Shown: one piece after another, positions 29,807 to 43,167 of the stretch
Position numbering within the stretch: the stretch's first letter is position 1
Layout: the number at the start of each line of letters is the position of its first letter
Source: Microglena sp. YARC
Taxonomy: Eukaryota; Chlorophyta; Chlorophyceae; Chlamydomonadales; Chlamydomonadaceae
Length of the DNA stretch: 64,000 bases
Direction of reading: 5' to 3'
Assembly (NCBI GenBank): GCA_022414725.1
Contig: CM039464.1
Location: 15,772,368 to 15,836,367, forward strand
The notes under the pieces: model-generated
Databases searched by the model: none
What the model was told of the DNA's origin: nothing
The model's input: only the letters and a program-made list of their open reading frames with translations
Position numbers and translations under genes: made by a program

Positions 29807-31933
29807 GGTGTGAGTGTGAGCCTTGGCAGCATTGCGGCTGCTAGATAGGCCCCGCTGTTGACCAGGTCGATCAAGTGATAGATCTCTTGGTCACTGAAAT
29901 CACCGCCTGGGTCCCCAACAGGGGCAGCTGCGTCAGCCTCATGGGACTTGGTGGTGGTGGTGGTGGTGGTGGTGGTGGTGCAGAGCATAGCTTTGCTCAC
30001 AGACTGCTCCTCCTTGGCACTTCCAGCAAAGCCGAAGTAGCGCTTGCTGAAATGAAGTAAACCACAAGCGGGCCGCTCTACAGGACCAGGTAGCTCAGTC
30101 TCAGTGGAATTGGTGGTCTTGGTAGTTTCGATGGTCCCCGGGGTTTCGGTGGTTTCGGTAGTCTCGGTGGAATCAGTGGCGAGGCAAAACTGGTCTTTGT
30201 GGTCTTTGAATTGAGAGCGGGCTTGTAGCTCCCCGTGTAGTCGCGCAAGGGTGGGGATTACAATAGCCACCACCGGCAGCCAGGCGGGGATATCTCCCGG
30301 GCTGCGTTGTGCCACGCAAGGGGCTAGGACCAACCACATCAGGATTTGCATCAGTCCAAATTTGGCACGCACAGTAAACAAGTAGTTGACGGCAGCGATC
30401 ATGAAACTGAAGCCACACCTGGTGGGGTTGTGGTGGTGGTGGTGGTGGAATGATGGTGGTGGTGGTGGTGGTGGGATGGTGGCGGTGGTGGGATGGTGGT
30501 GGGATGGTGTGGTGGTGGATGGTGTGGTGGTGGTGGTGGTGGATGGTGGTGGTGGTGGGATGGTGGTGGGGATGGTGGTGTGGTTGGTGGTGGGATGGTG
30601 GTTGGTGGGATGGTGGTGGGATGGTGGTGGGTGGTGGGGATGGTGGGGATGGTGGTGGTGGTGGGATGGTGGTGTGGTGGTGGTGGTGGTGTGTGGATGG
30701 TGGTGGTGGGATGTGTGTGGGATGGTGGTGGTGGTGGTGGGATGGTGGTGGTGATGGTGGTGGTGGTGGGATGGTGGTGGGATGGTGGTGGTGGTGGTGG
30801 TGGGGATGGTGGTGGTGGTGGGGATGGTGGTGGTGGTGGTGGGATGGTGTGGTGATGGTGGTGGTGGTGGTGTGATGGTGGTGGTATGGTGGTGGTGGTG
30901 GTGGTGGTGGGATGGTGGTGGTGGTGGGGGATGGTGGTGGGATGGTGTGGTGGTGGTGGTGGTGGTGGTGGTGGTGGTGGTGGTGGTGGTGGTGGTGGTG
31001 GTGGTGGATGGTGTGGTGGATGGTGGTGGATGGTGGTGGTGGTGGTGGGTGGTGGATGGTGGTATGGTGGTGGTGGTGGTGGGATGGTGTGTGGTGGGAT
31101 GGTGGTGGGATGGTGGTGGGGTGGTGATGGTGGTGGTGATGGTGGTGGGATGGTGGTGGGATGGTGGTGGGATGGTGGTGGTGGTGGTGGGATGGGTGGT
31201 GGTGGTGGGATGGTGGTGGGATGGTGGTGGGATGGTGGTGGATGGTGGGATGGTGGTGGTGGTGGTGGTGGTGGTGGTGGGATGGTGGTGGTGGTGATGG
31301 TGGTGTGGGGTGGTGGTGATGTTGGAGCTATTTCCCCCCCGGAAAATTCAACCTAGATTCTAGATCCAATCCAACCTATATCCCTGGGTCCAATCCAACC
31401 TAGTTCCAATCCAACCTAGATCCCTAGGTCCAATCCAACTTATATTCCACATTCAATCCAACCTAGATCCCAAGATCCAATCCAACCTATATCCTATATC
31501 CAATCCAACCTACACACCTAGATCATATTTCCTTCCCAAGTGCATCCTAGATCCAATCCAACCCAGATCATATATCCAATCCTATCCTAGATCCTAGGTC
31601 CTAGATCCGATCCAATCTAGATCCTAGATCCAATGTAACCTACATCCAATCCAAACCACATCATATATACGATCCAATCTAGATCCAATCCAACCTAGAT
31701 CTAATACAACCTATGTCCTAGATCTGATCCAACCTAGATCCTAGATCCCTAGATCCAATCCAACCTAGATCCCTAGTACTCACCAGGAGCCCAGGGTGCC
31801 GACAGGGTCATTCATCCTCTGCACCACGGATGGCAAGGATGCCGGGTCGCACATGATCCACATTGTGATGATGGAGATCCTGCACACGGCAAGGGTGAAG
31901 GGTGAAGGGACGAGGGTCAAGGGTAAGTGGTAA

Positions 31934-31965
<32 letters not shown>

Positions 31966-34900
31966 GCATCTTCATCGAGTGCTGGATTAATTAATTTTAA
32001 CATGCACACGGCAAGGGTCAAGGGTGAAGGGACGAGGGTCATTGGTCAAGGGTCAAGGGTTAGGGGGTCAAGGGTGAGGGGGACATCAATCTAGGGCAAA
32101 GGGGGGCAGGGGGGGGAGGGGAGGGGGGGGGGCATCGTCATCTTAGTGGCGCCAACATTGGAGAGCAGCATAAGCAACTTCACAACACCATCGAACCAGA
32201 GCTTTTTCCGCTACCAGTAGCGATCGCTACCTGGGACTCTATTTTGGCCAAACCTTCCGCTACCATGAGACTCAAATCTCACCCCACCTACAGGCCGCCT
32301 ACCGTGCAAGTCCAGGACCGTCCCCACCTACCGCCCACCTACCGTGCAAGTCCAGGACTGTGCCCACATACCGCCCACCTACCGTGCAAGTCCAGGACTG
32401 TGCCCACATACCGCCCACCTACTGTGCAAGTCCAGAACCTTCCCCACCTACCATGCAAGTCCAGGACTGTGCCCACGTACCGCCCACCTACCGTGCAAGT
32501 CCAGGACTGTGCCCACATACCGCCCACCTACCGTGCAAGTCCAGGACTGTGCCCACATACCGCCCACCTACCGTGCAAGTCCAGGACCTTCCCCACCTAC
32601 CATGCAAGTCCAGGACTGTGCCCACATACCGCCCACCTACTGTGCAAGTTCAGGGCTGTGCCCACATACCGCCCACCTACCGTGCAAGTCCAGGACTGTT
32701 CCCACATACCGCCCACCTACCGTGCAAGTCCAGGAACCTTCCCACCTACCGTGCAAGTCCAGGACCTTCCCCACCTACCGCCCACCTACCGTGCAAGTCC
32801 AGGACTGTACCCACATACCGCCCACCTACCGTGCAAGTCCAGGACCTTCCCCACCTACCATGCAAGTCCAGGACTGTGCCCACGTACCGCCCACCTACCG
32901 TGCAAGTCCAGGACTGTGCCCACATACCGCCCACCTACCGTGCAAGTCCAGGACTGTGCCCACATACCGCCCACCTACCGTGCAAGTCCAGGACCTTCCC
33001 CACCTACCATGCAAGTCCAGGACTGTGCCCACATACCGCCCACCTACCGTGCAAGTCCAGGACTGTGCCCACATACCGCCCACCTACCGTGCAAGTCCGC
33101 CCCACCTACCGTGCAAGTCCAGGACCTTCCCCACCTACCATGCAAGTCCAGGACTGTGCCCACATACCGCCCACCTACCGTGCAAGTCCAGGACTGTGCC
33201 CACATACCGCCCACCTACCGTGCAAGTCCAGGACCTTCCCCACCTACCATGCAAGTCCAGGACTGTGCCCACCTAGCGCCCACCTACCGTGCAAGTCCAG
33301 GACTGTGCCCACATACCGCCCACCTACCGTGCAAGTCCAGGACCTTCCCCACCTACCATGCAAGTCCAGGACTGTGCCCACATACCGCCCACCTACCGTG
33401 CAAGTCCAGGACCGTGCCCACCTACCGCCCACCTACCGCGCAAGTCCAGGACTGTGCCCACATACCGCCCACCTACCGTGCAAGTCCAGGACTGTGCCCA
33501 CATACCGCCCACCTACTGTGCAAGTCAAGGACTGTGCCCACATACCGCCCACCTACCGTGCAAGTCCAGGACCTTCCCCACCTACCATGCAAGTCCAGGA
33601 CTGTGCCCACATACCGCCCAAATACCGTGCAAGTCCATGACTGTGCCCACATACCGCCCACCTACCGTGCAAGTCCAGGACTGTGCCCACATACCGCCCA
33701 CCTACCGTGCAAGTCCAGGACTGTGCCCACCTACCGTGCAAGTCCAGGACTGTGCCCACCTACCGCCCACCTACCTACCGTGCCAGTCCAGGACTGTGCC
33801 ACATACCGCCCACCTACCGTGCAAGTCAGGACTTCCCCCACCTACCAATGCAAGTCCAGGACTGTGCCCACCTACCGCCCACCTACCGTGCAAGTCCAGG
33901 ACTGTGCCCACATACCGCCCACCTACCATGCAAGTCCAGGACCTGTGCCCACATACCGGGCCCACCTACCGTGCAAGTCCAGGACCCCACATACCGCCAC
34001 CTACCGTGCAAGTCCAGGACTTCCCCACCTACCAATGCAAGTCCAGGACTGTGCCCAATACCGCCCACCTACCGTGCAAGTCCAGGACTGTGCCCACATA
34101 CCGCCCACCTACCGTGCAAGTCCAGGACCTTCCCCACCTACCGCCCACCTACCGTGCAAGTCCAGGAATGTGCCCACATACCGCCCACCTACCGTGCAAG
34201 TCCAGGACTGTGCCCACATACCGCCCACCTACTGTGCAAGTCCAGGACTGTGCCCACATACCAGCCCACCACCGTGCAAGTCCAGGACCTTCCCCACCTA
34301 CCATGCAAGTCCAGGACTGTGCCCACATACCGACCCAATACCGTGCAAGTCCAGGACTGTGCCCACATAGCCGCCACCTACCTTGCAAGTCCAGGACTGT
34401 GCCGCCACTACCGTGCAAGTCCAGGACTGTGCCCACATACATACGCCACCTACCATGCAATTCCAGGACTGTGCCCACATACGCCCACCTACCGTGCAAG
34501 TCCAGGACTGTGCCCACCTACCATGCAAGTCAGGACTGTACCACATACCGCCCACTACCGTGCAAGTCCAGGACCTTCCCCACCTACCATGCAAGTCCAG
34601 GACTGTGCCCACATACCGCCCACCTACCGTGCAAGTCCAGGACTGTGCCCACATAACCGCCCACCTACGTGCAAGTCCAGGACTTCCGCACCTAACCATG
34701 CAAGTCCAGGACGCAGTCCAGGACTAGTGCCCACATATTGCCCCACCTACCGTGCAAGTCGGTGGACCTTCCCACCTACGCCGCACTACCGTGCAGTCCA
34801 GGACTGTGCCCACATACCGCCCACCTACCGTGCAAGTCCAGGACTGTGCCCACATACCGCCCACCTACTGTGCAAGTCCAGGACTGTGCCCACATACCGC

Positions 34901-37900
34901 CCAAATACCGTGCAAGTCCAGGACTGTGCCCACATACCGCCCACCTAAACGTGCAAGTCCAGGACTGTGCCCACATACCGCCCACCTAATGCAGTCCAGG
35001 ACTGTGCCCACATACCGCCCACCTACCGTGCAAGTCCAGAACCTTCCCCACCTACCATGCAAGTCCAGGACTGTGCCCACATACCGCCCACCTACCGTGC
35101 AAGTCCAGGACCTTCCCCACCTAACATGCAAGTCCAGGACTGTGCCCACATACCGCCCACCTACCGTGCAAGTCCAGGACTGTGCCACATACCGCCCACA
35201 CCTACCGTGCAAGTCCAGGACCTTCCCACCTACCATGCATGTCCAGGACTGTGCCCACATACCGCCCACCTACCGTGCAAGTCCAGGACTGTGCCCAATA
35301 CCGCCCACCTACTGTGGCAAGTCCAGGACTTCCCCACCTACCGCCCACATAACCGTGCAAGTCCAGGATTGTGCCCACATACCGCCCACCTACCGTGCAA
35401 GTCCAGGACTGTTGCCCACATACCCGCCACACACTACGTGCAAGTCCAGGACTGTGGCCCACATAACGCCACCGACCGTGCAAAGTCCAGGACCTTCCCA
35501 ATACACCGTGCAAGTCCACTGTGCCCACATACCGCCACTACCGTGCAAGTCCAGGACTGTGCCCACGATATACCTCTCCATGTGCAAGTCCAGGACTGTG
35601 CCACATACCCGCCCACAATGCAAGTCGGACTGTGCCCATACCGTGCAAGTCCAGGACCTTCCCCACCTACCATGCAAGTCCGGACTGTGCCAATACAACG
35701 CCCACCTACCGTGCAAGTCCAGGACTTCCGCACTTCCCACCTACATGCGAGTCCAGGACTATACCCACATAACGCCACCTACCGTGCAAGTCCAGGACTG
35801 TGCCCACATACCGCCACCTAGTGCAAGTCAGGACCCGCACCTACCATGCAAGTCTAGGACTGTGCCCACATATTTGCCCACCTACCGTGCAAGTCCAGGA
35901 CTGTGCCACATACCGCCCACCTACCGTGCAAGTCCAGGACCTTCCCCTAACGCCCACTACCGTGCAAGTCCAGGACTGTGCCCACATACCGCCCACCTAC
36001 GTGCAAGTCCAGGACTGTGCACATACCGCCCACCTACTGTGCAAGTCCAGGACTGTGCCCACATACCGCCAATACCGTGCAAGTCCAGGACTGTGCCCAC
36101 ATACCGCCCACCTACCGTGCAAGTCCAGGACTGTGCCCACATAACCGCCCACTCTACCATGCAAGTCCAGGACTGTGCCACATACCGCTCACCACCGTGC
36201 AAGTCCAGAACCTTCCCCCCTACCATGCAAGTCCAGGACTGTGCCGCACATACCGCCACTACCGTGCAAGTCCAGGACTTCCCACCTACCATGCAAGTCC
36301 AGGACTGTGCCCACATACCGCCACTACCGGTGCAAGTCCAGGACTGTGCCCACATACCGCCACCTACCGTGCAAGTCCAGGACCTTCCCCTACCATGCAA
36401 GTCTGTGCCAATACCGCCCACTACCGTGCAAGTCCAGGACTGTGCCCACATAGACCGGCCCACCTACCGTGCAAGTCCAGGACTGTGCCACATACCGCCC
36501 ACCTACCGTGCAAGTCCAGGACCTTCCCCACCTACCATGCAAATCCAGGACTGTGCCCACATACCGCCCACTACCGTGCAAGTCCAGGACTGTGCCCACA
36601 TACCGCCCACGGCTACCGTGCAAGACCAGGACCTTCCCACCTACCATGCAAGTCCAGGACTGTGCCCACCTACCGCCACCTACGTGCAAGTCCAGGGACC
36701 TTCCCCACCTACCATGCAAGTCCAGGACTGTGCCCACTACCGCCCACCTACCGTGCAAGTCCAGGACTTCCCACCTACCGCCCACCTACCGTGCAAGACC
36801 AGGACCTTCCCCACCTACCGCCCACTCCGTGCAAGTCCAGGGCCTTCCCACCTACGGCCCACCTACCGTGCAAGTCCAGGACCTTCCCACTACGGCCCAC
36901 CTACTGTGCAAGTCCAGGACCTTCCCCACTTACGCCCACCTACCGTGCAAGTCCACGGTTCCCCACCTACGCCTCCACCTACCGTGCAGTCTGGCCCTTC
37001 AGGCCGCCTATACAAATGGCTACCAGGAGACCAACCTTGAAAAACACCAAATCCCTGATAGCTACCAGAAAGAAACCTTTCTGAATCGGAAAAAAGCCAT
37101 GCATCTATCTCCACCCGCACAAATTGTACATCACCATTCAACTCCACCCGCACAAACTGTACATCACCATAATAATACAAAAACGTCTGTGGGGGTGTGG
37201 TGTTAAGAAGAACCTCCCGTACGCCGCAGCTTGGGAAAATCACAATGGCAGACATAGTAAGTGTGACTGTCCAGGCGGGAGGGACTCCTTCATGCAACGT
37301 GTGGCAAGAATGCTGGTACAGGAGGCAATAGATTCTCTGTGCAGCTTAGAGATGAGTTTGTCTACGTGTTCGTGACTGATCACTAAGATGGAGAGCAGGG
37401 TACTTCCATTGGCCAAATTTGCCAGCGCTTTAGCGCACTTGAAAAAAAACTGCTCTGTGTAGTGCAAAAAACACAAAAATTGCTTGCTGCGCCCACAGGG
37501 GGTTGCAAAAAACTGCGCGGAACGCGCAGTCGGGCTAAAAAGGCTTGGAAGTACCCTGGTGGAGAAATTGGTAAGAGTTGTGATGGGTATGATACCAGTG
37601 GGTAGGGGGAAGCTAGCCCGGGGTTAGCCAGCCCGGGGGTTAGGATTTAGGTTTAAGGGTTTAGGGGGTTTAGGTTTTAGGGTTTGGGGGGGTTAGGGTT
37701 ACGGGGGTAACCGTTTACCCCCGGGCTGGCAAATCCCAGGCTAGCTTCCCCCCTGGAGTTGGATGGTGATTAGATACCAGTGGTATCTAATCACCATCCA
37801 ACTCCACCCGCACAAACTACACATCACCCCCCACCACCCTCCTGCTCCCCACACCCACACCTACTTGAACATGGCAAATATGAACGCTGAAGGCTCCACC

Positions 37901-40900
37901 CAACACACTAACATGCACTACACTACACCACTCCACACCTACCTGAACACGGCAAAGATGACCGCCGAGGGCTCCACCCAAAACACAAACATACACTACA
38001 CTGCACTACAGCACGCCACACCTACCTGAACATGGCAAAGATAAACGCTGAGGGCTCCACCCACTGCCACCTGTGACACACACTGCCACACCCACCCACT
38101 GCCACCTGTCACACCCACTGCCACCTGTCACACCAACTGCCACACCCACCCACTGCCACCTGTGACACCCACTGCCACACCCACCCACTGCCACTTGTCA
38201 CACACACTGCCACCTGCTCCACCCCTGCCACCTGTCACACACACTGCCACCTGTCACACACACTGCCACCTGTCACACACACTGCCACCTGTCACACACA
38301 CTGCCACCTGTCAACACACTGCCACCTGTCACACACACTGCCACCTGTCACACACACTGCCACCTGTCACACACACTGCCACCCGTCACACACACTGCCA
38401 CCTGTCACACACACTGCCAAACCCACCCACTGCCACCTGTCACACACACTGCCAAACCCACCCACTGCCACCTGTCACACACACTGCCACCTGTCACACA
38501 CACTGCCAAACCCACCCACTGCCACTGTCACACACACTGCACCTGTCACACACACTGCCAAACCCACCCACTGCCACCTGTCACAACCACTGACACACCC
38601 CCCCACTGCCACACCCCCCACTACCACCTTTCACACCCACTGACACACACCCCCACTGCCACACACCCCACTGCACCTGTCACACCCACTGCCAAACCCC
38701 CACTGCCAAACCCCCCACTGCCACACCCCCCCCACTGCCACCTGTCACACCCACTGCCAAACCCACCCACTGCCCCACCCCCCACTGCCACCTGTCACAA
38801 CCCACTGCAAACCCACCCACTGCCACACCCCCCCACTGCCACCTGTCACACACACTGCCAACCCCCCCCTGCCACACACCCCCACTGCCACCTGTCACAC
38901 ACACTGCCAAACCCACCCACTGCCAAACCCACCCACTGCCACCTGTCACACACACTGACACACCCACCCACTGACACACCCACCCACTGCCACCTGTCAC
39001 ACACACTGCCAAACCCACCCACTGCCACCTGCCACACACAGTCACCCAAACAGAGAAGATCATGGACATATACATGTAAAGGGACCAGCATATCATATGA
39101 TGTTGACCAAAGGCGAGTATGATACCATATGATATCATATACATTGCATCATATGATATTGCATACAAATGGTAACTTTGGCCTAGTCAGACTGCCGGCA
39201 TCATATGATATTGCATACAAATGGTAACTTTAGCCTAGTCAGACTGCCGGCATCATATGATATCATACGATATCATATGATGCCATGTTGCTGTTCCCTA
39301 CATATGTAAGCCCCTGTACCTCCCTGCCACACCTCCCCCTCCCCTCCAACTCTCCCCCTCCCCTCGAAACCTCCCTGACACACCTCACCCTCACCACCAA
39401 CCTCCCTGACACACCTCACCCTCACCTCCAACACTCCCCCTCACCTCCCAACTTCACCTCCAAACCTCCGTGGACACACCTCACCCTCCCCACCAACCTC
39501 CCTGCACAACCCCCCTCACCTCCAACCTCCCCCTCCCCTCCCAACCTCCGTGACACACCTAACCCTCCCAACCAACCTCCCTGCCACACCTCACCCTCCC
39601 CTCCAACCCTCCCCACCAACCCTCCCCCTCCCCTCTAAACCTCCCTGACACACCCCAACCTCCCCACCAACCTCCCAGCCACACCTCACCCTCCCCCAAC
39701 CCTCCAACTCCCCTCCAAACCTCCCCTCCCTCCAAACCTCCCTGCCACACCTCACCCTCACCTCCAACCCTCCCCTCCAAACCTCCCGTGACACACCTCA
39801 CCCTCCCTCACCAACCTCCCTGCCACACATCACCCTCCCCACCAACCCTCCCCCTTCCCTCTAAACCTCCGCGACACACCTCACCCTCCCACCAACCTCC
39901 CTGCCACACATCACCTCCCCACCACCCTCCCCCTCCCCTCTAAACCTCCGTGACACACCTCACCCTCCCCACCAACCTCCCTGCCACACATCACCGTCCC
40001 ACCAACCCTCCCCCTCCCCTCTAAACCTCCGTGACACACCTCACCTCCCCACCACCTCCCTGCCACACATCACCCTCCCCACCAACCCTCCCCTCCCCTC
40101 TTAAACCTCCGTGCCACACCTCACCCTCCCCTCCAACCCTCCCCCACCAACCCTCCCCCTCCCCTCTAAACCTCCCTGACACACCCCAACCTCCCACCAA
40201 CCTCCCAGCCACACCTCCCCTCCCCCCAACCCTCCTCCAACCCCCTCCCCTCCAAACCTCCCTGCCACACCTCCACCCTCACCTCCAACCCTCCCCTCCA
40301 AACCTCCGTGACACACCTCACCCTCCCACCAACCTCCCTGCCACACATCACCCTCCCCACCAACCCTCCCCCTTCCCTCTAAACCTCCGCGACAACACCT
40401 CACCCTCCCCACCAACCTCCCTGCACACATCACCCTCCCCACCAACCCTCCCCCTCCCCTCTAAACCTCCGTGACACACCTCACCCTCCCCACCAACCTC
40501 CCTGCCACACATCACCCTCCCCACCAACCCTCCCCCTCCCCTCTAAACCTCCGTGACACACCTCACCCTCCCCACCAACCTCCCTGCCACACATCACCCT
40601 CCCCACCAACCCCTCCCCCTCCCCTCTAAAACCTCCGTGACACACCTCACCCTCCCCACCAACCTCCCTGCCACACATCACCCTCCCCACCAACCCTCCC
40701 CCTCCCCTCTAAACCACCGTGACACACCTCACCCTCCCCACCAACCTCCCTGACACACATCACCCTCCCCACCAACTCTCCCCCTCCCCTCTAAACCTCC
40801 GTGACACACCTCACCCTCCCCACCAACCTCCCTGCCACACATCACCCTCCCCACCAACTCTCCCCTCCCTCTAAACCTCCGTGACACACCTCACCCTCCC

Positions 40901-41971
40901 CACCAACCCTCCCCCTCCCCTCTAAACCTCCGTGACACACCTCACCCTCCCCACCAACCTCCCTGCCACACATCACCCTCCCCACCAACCCTCCCCCTCC
41001 CCTCTAAACCTCCGTGACACACCTCACCCTCCCCACCAACCTCCTGCCACACCTCACCCTCACCTCCAACCCTCCCCTCCCAACCTCCGTGACACACCCC
41101 ACCCTCCCCACCAACCTCCCTGCCACACCTCACCCTCACCTCCAACCCTCCCCTCCCCTCCCAACCTTCCGTGACACACCCCACCCTCCCCACCAACCTC
41201 CCTGCCACACCTCACCCTCACCTCCAACCATCCCCCTCCCTCCCAACCTCCCCTCCAAACCTCTGTGACACACCTCACCCTCCCCCACCAACCTCCCTGA
41301 CACACCTCACCCTCCCCACCAACCTCCCTGCCACACCTCACCCTCCCCTCCAAACCTCCGTGACACACCTCACCCTCCCCACCAACCTCCCTGCCACACA
41401 TCACCCTCACCTCCAACCCTCCCCTCCCAACCTCCGTGACACACCCCACCCTCCCCACCAACCTCCCTGACACACCTCACCCTCACTCCAACCTCCCCCT
41501 CCCCTCCCAACCTCCCCTCCAAACCTCTGTGACACACCTCACCCTCCCACCAACCTCCCTGACACACCTCACCCTCCCCACCAACCTCCCTGCCACACCT
41601 CACCCTCCCCTCCAAACCTCCGTGACACACCTCACCCTCCCCACCAACCTCCCTAACACACCTCGGCCCCCCCTCCAAACCTCCCTGACACGCACACCTC
41701 ACCCTCCCCACCAATCTTCCTGCCACACCTCACCCTCACCTCACCCCGTGTCACAAACATACCTGAACGCGGCAAAGATGAACGCCGAGGGCTCCACCCA
41801 CTGCAATTTTCCATTGAGAAGCAGTAACAGGAAGAAGAAAGAAGGCACAGGACAGCCTGGCTCCAAAAGGATGCTTCCCAGCGGATTGCTGCGTGGTGGT
41901 GGTGGTGGTGGCTGGCTGGCTGGCTGGCTGGTGGATTGATGCGTGGTGGCAGAGGTGGTAGAGGTGGTGGT

Positions 41972-42006
<35 letters not shown>

Positions 42007-42398
42007 CTGGCCTCTAACAGGATGCTTCCCAGCGGATTGCTGCGTGGTAATGGTGGTGGTGGGTGAGTGGGTGGCTGGCTGGCTGGCTGGTGGATTGATG
42101 CGTGGTGGGAAGGTGGCAGAGGTGGTGGTGGTGGTGGTTGTGGTGGTGGTGGTGGTGGTGGTGGTGGTGGGGGGGGGGGGGGTCTGGCTCTAACAGGATG
42201 CTTCCAGCGGGATTGCTGCGTGGTGGTGGTGGTGGTGGTGGGTGGCTGGCTGGCTGGCTGGCTGGCTGGTGGATTGATGCGTGGTGGCAGAGGTGGAAGA
42301 GGTGGTGGTGGTGGTGGTGGTGGTGGTGGTGGTGGGGGGGGGGGGTCTGGCTCTAACAGGATGCTTCCCAGCGGATTGCTGCATGGTAGTGGTGGTGG

Positions 42399-42433
<35 letters not shown>

Positions 42434-43120
42434 TGGTTTGAATGCGTGGTGGTTGAGGTGGTGGTGGTGGTGGTGGTGGTGGGGGGGGGGGGTGGGGGGG
42501 GGTCTGGCTCTAACAGGATGCTTCCCAGCGGATTGCTTGCGTGGTGGTGGTGGTGGTGGGTGGGTGGCTGGGTGGTGGATTGATGCGTGGTGGTAGAGGT
42601 GGTGGTGGTGGGTGGGAGGGGGGTGGCTGGCTGGCTGGTGGATTGCTGCGTGGTGGTGGTGGGTGGCTGGCTGGCTGGCTGGGTGGTGGATTGATGCGTG
42701 GTGGTGGTGGTGGTGGGTGGGTGGCTGGGTGGTGGATTGATGCGTGGTGGTAGAGGTGGTGGTGGTGGGTGGGAGGGGGGGTGGCTGGCTGGCTGGTGGA
42801 TTGCTGTGTGGTAGTGGTGGGTGGGTGGCTGGCTGGCTGGCTGGGTGGTGGATTGATGCGTGGTGATGGTGGTGGTGGGTGGGTGGCTGGGTGGTGGATT
42901 GATGCGTGGTGGTAGAGGTGGTGGTGGTGGGTGGGGAGGGGGGTGCTGGCTGGGTGGTGGATGCTGCGTGGTGGTGGTGGGTGGGTGGCTTGGCTGGCTG
43001 GCTGGGTGGTGGATTGATGCGTGGTGATGGTGGTGGTGGGTGGGTGGCTGGGTGGTGGATTGATGCGTGGTGGTAGAGGTGGTGGTGGTGGTGGTGGTGG
43101 TGGTGGTGGTGGTGTGGTGT

Positions 43121-43167
<47 letters not shown>

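Noticed and set aside
30386..31356. Trp/Val/Gly-rich frames of 120-170 codons
   Set aside because: They are translations of (GGT)n and GGGAT repeats in an intron-like stretch.
32244..37084. Open frames up to 762 codons in the 40 bp satellite
   Set aside because: All three plus frames are open because the unit lacks stops, and indels simply move between frames. No domain, start context or codon constraint.
37630..37715. True telomere end
   Set aside because: TTTAGGG units are degenerate, only about 80 bp long, and lie between inverted arms with sequence on both sides.
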